64,000 nt of DNA from Pseudomonadota bacterium (lineage in GTDB: Bacteria > Pseudomonadota > Alphaproteobacteria > Rhizobiales > Pleomorphomonadaceae): NCBI GenBank assembly GCA_018262575.1, contig JAGSYU010000003.1, positions 1 through 64,000 of the forward strand. Direction: 5' to 3'. Shown here one piece after another: positions 60,801 through 64,000 of this stretch (within the stretch, counting starts at the first letter, position 1; each line of letters starts with the position of its first letter). The position numbers and the translations under genes are program-made. A model generated the notes under the pieces. That model worked only from the letters and a program-made list of their open reading frames with translations. It had not been told where the DNA came from and ran no database searches.

Positions 60801-61637
60801 TCAGCGCTTTCCGAGGATCTTGTCGAGGTCGATCCGGGCCATGGCGGTGAGCGCCAGCCCCGAGACGATGAGGACGAGGATGAGGGCGAGCGCCGATCCC
60901 ATTGGCCAGTTCTGGGCGTAGGTGAAGGCCACTTCGATGTCCTGGGTGATGGTGATCACCGACTGTCCGCCGAGGATCTTGGCCTCGGCCACGGCACCGG
61001 CGGCCAGCACGAAGGTGAGCAGCGCGCCAATCAGAATGCCGGGCATGGCGAGCGGGAGTTCCACCTCGCGCCAGATCATCAGCCGCCCTGCCCCAAGGTC
61101 GCTGGCAGCATCGACGAGGTCGCGCGGGATCATGGCGATGCCGAGCGTCATCGGGAACAGCATGAACGGCAGGTAGACATAGACCATGCCGAACAGCGTG
61201 ATGCCGGGCGTGTAGAGCAGCTCTGGCCCGCCGGAAAAGCCGAACCACTTCAGCGCGCCATCGAGCACGCCGTTCTTGATGAAGAACAGCACCCAGCCGT
61301 AGAGGCGGACGTTTTCGGAGACGAACAGCGGGAAGACGAACAGCACCGACGCAATCGGATAGCAGATCACAAGCAGGATGGCGACGCAGCAGAAGGCCAG
61401 CGCCAGCGCCCAGACGAAAGACGTCCAGACGGTATTGGAGGGATCGACGATCGCCGCGAAATTCGCCAGCGTGAAGGAGCGGAAGACGTCGAAGCTTTTG
61501 GGCGTCGCAAAGGCATAGGCGGCGACGGTAACGAGCGGGGCGAGGAACCCGGCGATGAGCAGGACCAGCACCGGCAGCGAAGCGCGGAGGCCGGGCGTGA
61601 GCTTCGCCTCAGGCGCGGACAGGGAGGTGTCGGCCAT
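60801..61637 (-). CDS. ABC transporter permease (PotB-like)
   Basis: DAASDLGAGRLMIWREVELPLAMPGILIGALLTFVLAAG EAA loop, 6 TM pattern. Confidence 0.92.
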   Translation of the reverse strand: MADTSLSAPEAKLTPGLRASLPVLVLLIAGFLAPLVTVAAYAFATPKSFDVFRSFTLANFAAIVDPSNTVWTSFVWALALAFCCVAILLVICYPIASVLFVFPLFVSENVRLYGWVLFFIKNGVLDGALKWFGFSGGPELLYTPGITLFGMVYVYLPFMLFPMTLGIAMIPRDLVDAASDLGAGRLMIWREVELPLAMPGILIGALLTFVLAAGAVAEAKILGGQSVITITQDIEVAFTYAQNWPMGSALALILVLIVSGLALTAMARIDLDKILGKR

Positions 61638-61638
61638 C

Positions 61639-62745
61639 TCAGCCTCCCACCACGATGGCGTTCCGGGCGTCCCAGCCGATCGTCACCTCGCCGGTACCCT
61701 TCCAGGCAGCGGCGCGCGGCACTTCGACCAGGAAGGTGCGGCCGGTGCGGCTCCGCACCTGATACTGCAGGCGCGAGCCCAGCGAGTATTCGTTGAAGAT
61801 GGTGCCGACAATCGTGTTGTCGGCGACGGCGTCGTCGGTGACGAAGCGCATGTATTCGGGACGGATGACGACGGTCGCCTCGTCACCGTCGATGGAAAGG
61901 CCTGATGTCACCGCCACCGGCCTGCCGTCGCGGCGTAGCCAGCCGTCCGCCGAGCGGCGGATCGGCACGGTGTTCACCTCGCCGAAGAACTCGGCGACGA
62001 AACGGTCGGCCGGTGTCGAGTAGATCTGCTCGGGCGTGCCGATCTGCACCACCTTGCCGGCCCGCATGACGCCGATGCGGTCGGACATCACCATCGCCTC
62101 TTCAAGCGAGTGAGTGATGTAGACGAAGGTTTTGCCGCTTTCGCGGTGGAGGTCCTTGAGCTCCTTTTCCAGGAGCTTCTTGAGCTTGTAGTCCAATGCG
62201 GACAGCGGTTCGTCGAAGAACAGGACGTCTGGGTCGTAGGCGAAGGCGCGGGCCAGCGCCACGCGCTGCTTTTCGCCGCCCGAGCAGAGCATGACATTCT
62301 TGGCGTAGTAATCCTCGGGCAAGCGCACCTTGGCCATCAGTTCGAGCGCCCGCCTGCGCCGTTCCTCGGGCGCCATCTTGCGGACGCGCAGCGGGAATTC
62401 GATGTTGTCGCCGACCGTCATATGCGGAAAGAGCGCCAGCGACTGGAAGACGAGGCAGGTCGGCCGGCGATTGGAGGGGACGTCGTTGATCAGTTCACCG
62501 CGCAGCGTGATGTAGCCGTCGCTGGGGCTTTCGAGACCGGCCAGCATCCTGAGCAGCGTCGTCTTGCCGGAGCCGGACGGGCCGACGATGGTGACGAACT
62601 CGCCCTCCTCGATGTCGAGGTTGATGCCGTCGACCGCCGCGAAGCCATCGAACACCTTGCGGACGTCAACGAGCTGCAACACCGGCCGCGGCGTCTTTGA
62701 AACGGCGGGTGAAGCGGACACGGGAGAGACAGCAACAGACGACAT
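61639..62745 (-). CDS. ABC transporter ATP-binding protein (PotA-like, TOBE domain)
   Basis: VGPSGSGKTTLLRMLAGLESPSDGYI; CSGGEKQRVALARAFAYDPDVLFFDEPLSALDYKLKKLLEKELK. Confidence 0.94.
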   Translation of the reverse strand: MSSVAVSPVSASPAVSKTPRPVLQLVDVRKVFDGFAAVDGINLDIEEGEFVTIVGPSGSGKTTLLRMLAGLESPSDGYITLRGELINDVPSNRRPTCLVFQSLALFPHMTVGDNIEFPLRVRKMAPEERRRRALELMAKVRLPEDYYAKNVMLCSGGEKQRVALARAFAYDPDVLFFDEPLSALDYKLKKLLEKELKDLHRESGKTFVYITHSLEEAMVMSDRIGVMRAGKVVQIGTPEQIYSTPADRFVAEFFGEVNTVPIRRSADGWLRRDGRPVAVTSGLSIDGDEATVVIRPEYMRFVTDDAVADNTIVGTIFNEYSLGSRLQYQVRSRTGRTFLVEVPRAAAWKGTGEVTIGWDARNAIVVGG

Positions 62746-62821
62746 ATGGGGCAATCCTGACGGCGAAGACTGAGGGAAGAAACCGTCCGCTGGCAGCGGA
62801 CGGCGATCTTGAAAGGCGCGA

Positions 62822-63961
62822 TCAGCCGCGCTGCCGCTTGGCACCGAGCATGATTTCCAGCGCCTTGTCGTAATCCGGCACAATGTCGTATTCCGCCGAA
62901 CGGGCCATCTCCTCCTCGACGCTGTCCCACTGGATGGCGTCAAGCTCATCCTTGGTGAACAGGTCGAAGCAGGCCTTGTTGCCCATCTGCGCCACCGGAT
63001 TGAAGGTACCCTCGGCAAACGCCACGGTGTGCGCGACCTCCGGGGTCTGCACATACTGAAGGAACTCGGCGGCGAGCGGCGACAGCTGCGGGTTGTTGAC
63101 GATTGAGGTGATCTCGATCCAGGAAACGCCGCCCTTGCCGTCAATCGGCCCCTTCAGCGGCGTGATGGCGCGCAGGTTGGGGTAACCGTCGGCGCGAGCC
63201 GGCGACACGGAATACGTGCCGCCGGTGAAGTGCAGGTCGATCTCGCCGGAGATCAGCGCCTGGTTCATGGTGGCGATGTCACCGATCATCTTGGCACCCT
63301 TGAAGATGCGGACGGCGGTATCCTCGAAGGCCTTGAAGTCGGCTTCGCTATGTTCGACGAAGGGGTTGATGCCGGCGGTGAGGAAGATGTCGAAGACGTT
63401 CCAGTCATCGGATTCCAGGATGCCGTACCTGCCGGCCAGCGACGGATCGTTGAACAGGTTCCAGCCCTGCTCTTCTGCCGTGGCGCGACTGATCTTGTCG
63501 GTGTTGACGACGAAGGAATAAGGCCCGAACCGCTGGGCCATGCCCAGGAGATCCTTGCCGTCATCACTCATCGCCCAGCGGTAGGGCGGCTTGAAGGACG
63601 GCAGCATCTTGTCGAAATAGGGCTCGAAGGTCTCACGCGGCAGCGGCTTGATCAGGCCGGCCGGCGCCATCACCTTGCGCGCCCAGGGATTGTTGACGTT
63701 GATCAGGTCCCAGATTTTGGTCTCACCGGCCCGGAGGCGGTTGATCATCGTCGGGTCGTTGGTCAGGCTCTCAGCCTTCACCGTGGCGCTCTTGGCAGCC
63801 CGAAACGGGTCGAGCACCTGCGCCGAGTTGTAGCCCTCCCAGCAAAGGATGTTGAGCTCGCCCTCGCGGGCGGCGAAGGCACGGCTCGCGGACAGAAGCG
63901 GGCCGGCGAAGGCCGCCGCCCCCATCATCTGCAGCATGTTGCGCCTGGACATCGGACCCAT
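62822..63961 (-). CDS. ABC transporter substrate-binding protein (PotD-like), possible Tat signal
   Basis: MSRRNMLQMMGAAAFAGPLLSASRAFA then ELNILCWEGYNSAQVLDPFRA. Confidence 0.92.
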   Translation of the reverse strand: MGPMSRRNMLQMMGAAAFAGPLLSASRAFAAREGELNILCWEGYNSAQVLDPFRAAKSATVKAESLTNDPTMINRLRAGETKIWDLINVNNPWARKVMAPAGLIKPLPRETFEPYFDKMLPSFKPPYRWAMSDDGKDLLGMAQRFGPYSFVVNTDKISRATAEEQGWNLFNDPSLAGRYGILESDDWNVFDIFLTAGINPFVEHSEADFKAFEDTAVRIFKGAKMIGDIATMNQALISGEIDLHFTGGTYSVSPARADGYPNLRAITPLKGPIDGKGGVSWIEITSIVNNPQLSPLAAEFLQYVQTPEVAHTVAFAEGTFNPVAQMGNKACFDLFTKDELDAIQWDSVEEEMARSAEYDIVPDYDKALEIMLGAKRQRG

Positions 63962-64000
63962 TGGAAAACCCTTTCCTGCTGACGGTTGGTCTGTTCCCTT

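Noticed and set aside
59829-61796. 655-aa plus-strand ORF
   Set aside because: Antisense to the two ABC permeases; low-complexity charged composition typical of shadow frames

Overview
This 64 kb window is a GC-rich, densely coded chromosomal segment, most likely from a Hyphomicrobiales-type alphaproteobacterium (an inference from hisS-hisZ-hisG order, two DUF1127 proteins, alphaproteobacterial-type CheZ and an NDUFS4-like complex I subunit). I saw no IS elements, prophage or CRISPR arrays. Housekeeping content: groES (3' end)-groEL, hisS-hisZ-hisG, tag, lutABC, rsmE, glutamate-cysteine ligase, xseA, malate synthase G, transaldolase, tRNA-Pro(TGG) and tRNA-Arg(TCT). Accessory or unusual content: (i) an anaerobic-type region (about 48.1-55.9 kb) with a class I-like hybrid-cluster protein and a complete [FeFe]-hydrogenase maturation set (hydE; hydG-aspA-hydF) with no hydrogenase structural gene in the window; (ii) a four-gene GldA/GldF/GldG-like ABC cassette with a DUF4340 protein; (iii) a two-component system whose promoter region carries 10-bp-phased direct repeats shared with a divergent unknown low-complexity protein; (iv) orphan ABC components; (v) a Usp next to a Pat-like acyl-CoA synthetase/GNAT protein; (vi) several dyad or direct-repeat operator candidates and small ORFs. 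Product names come from reading the translated sequences against known families; no database search was run.
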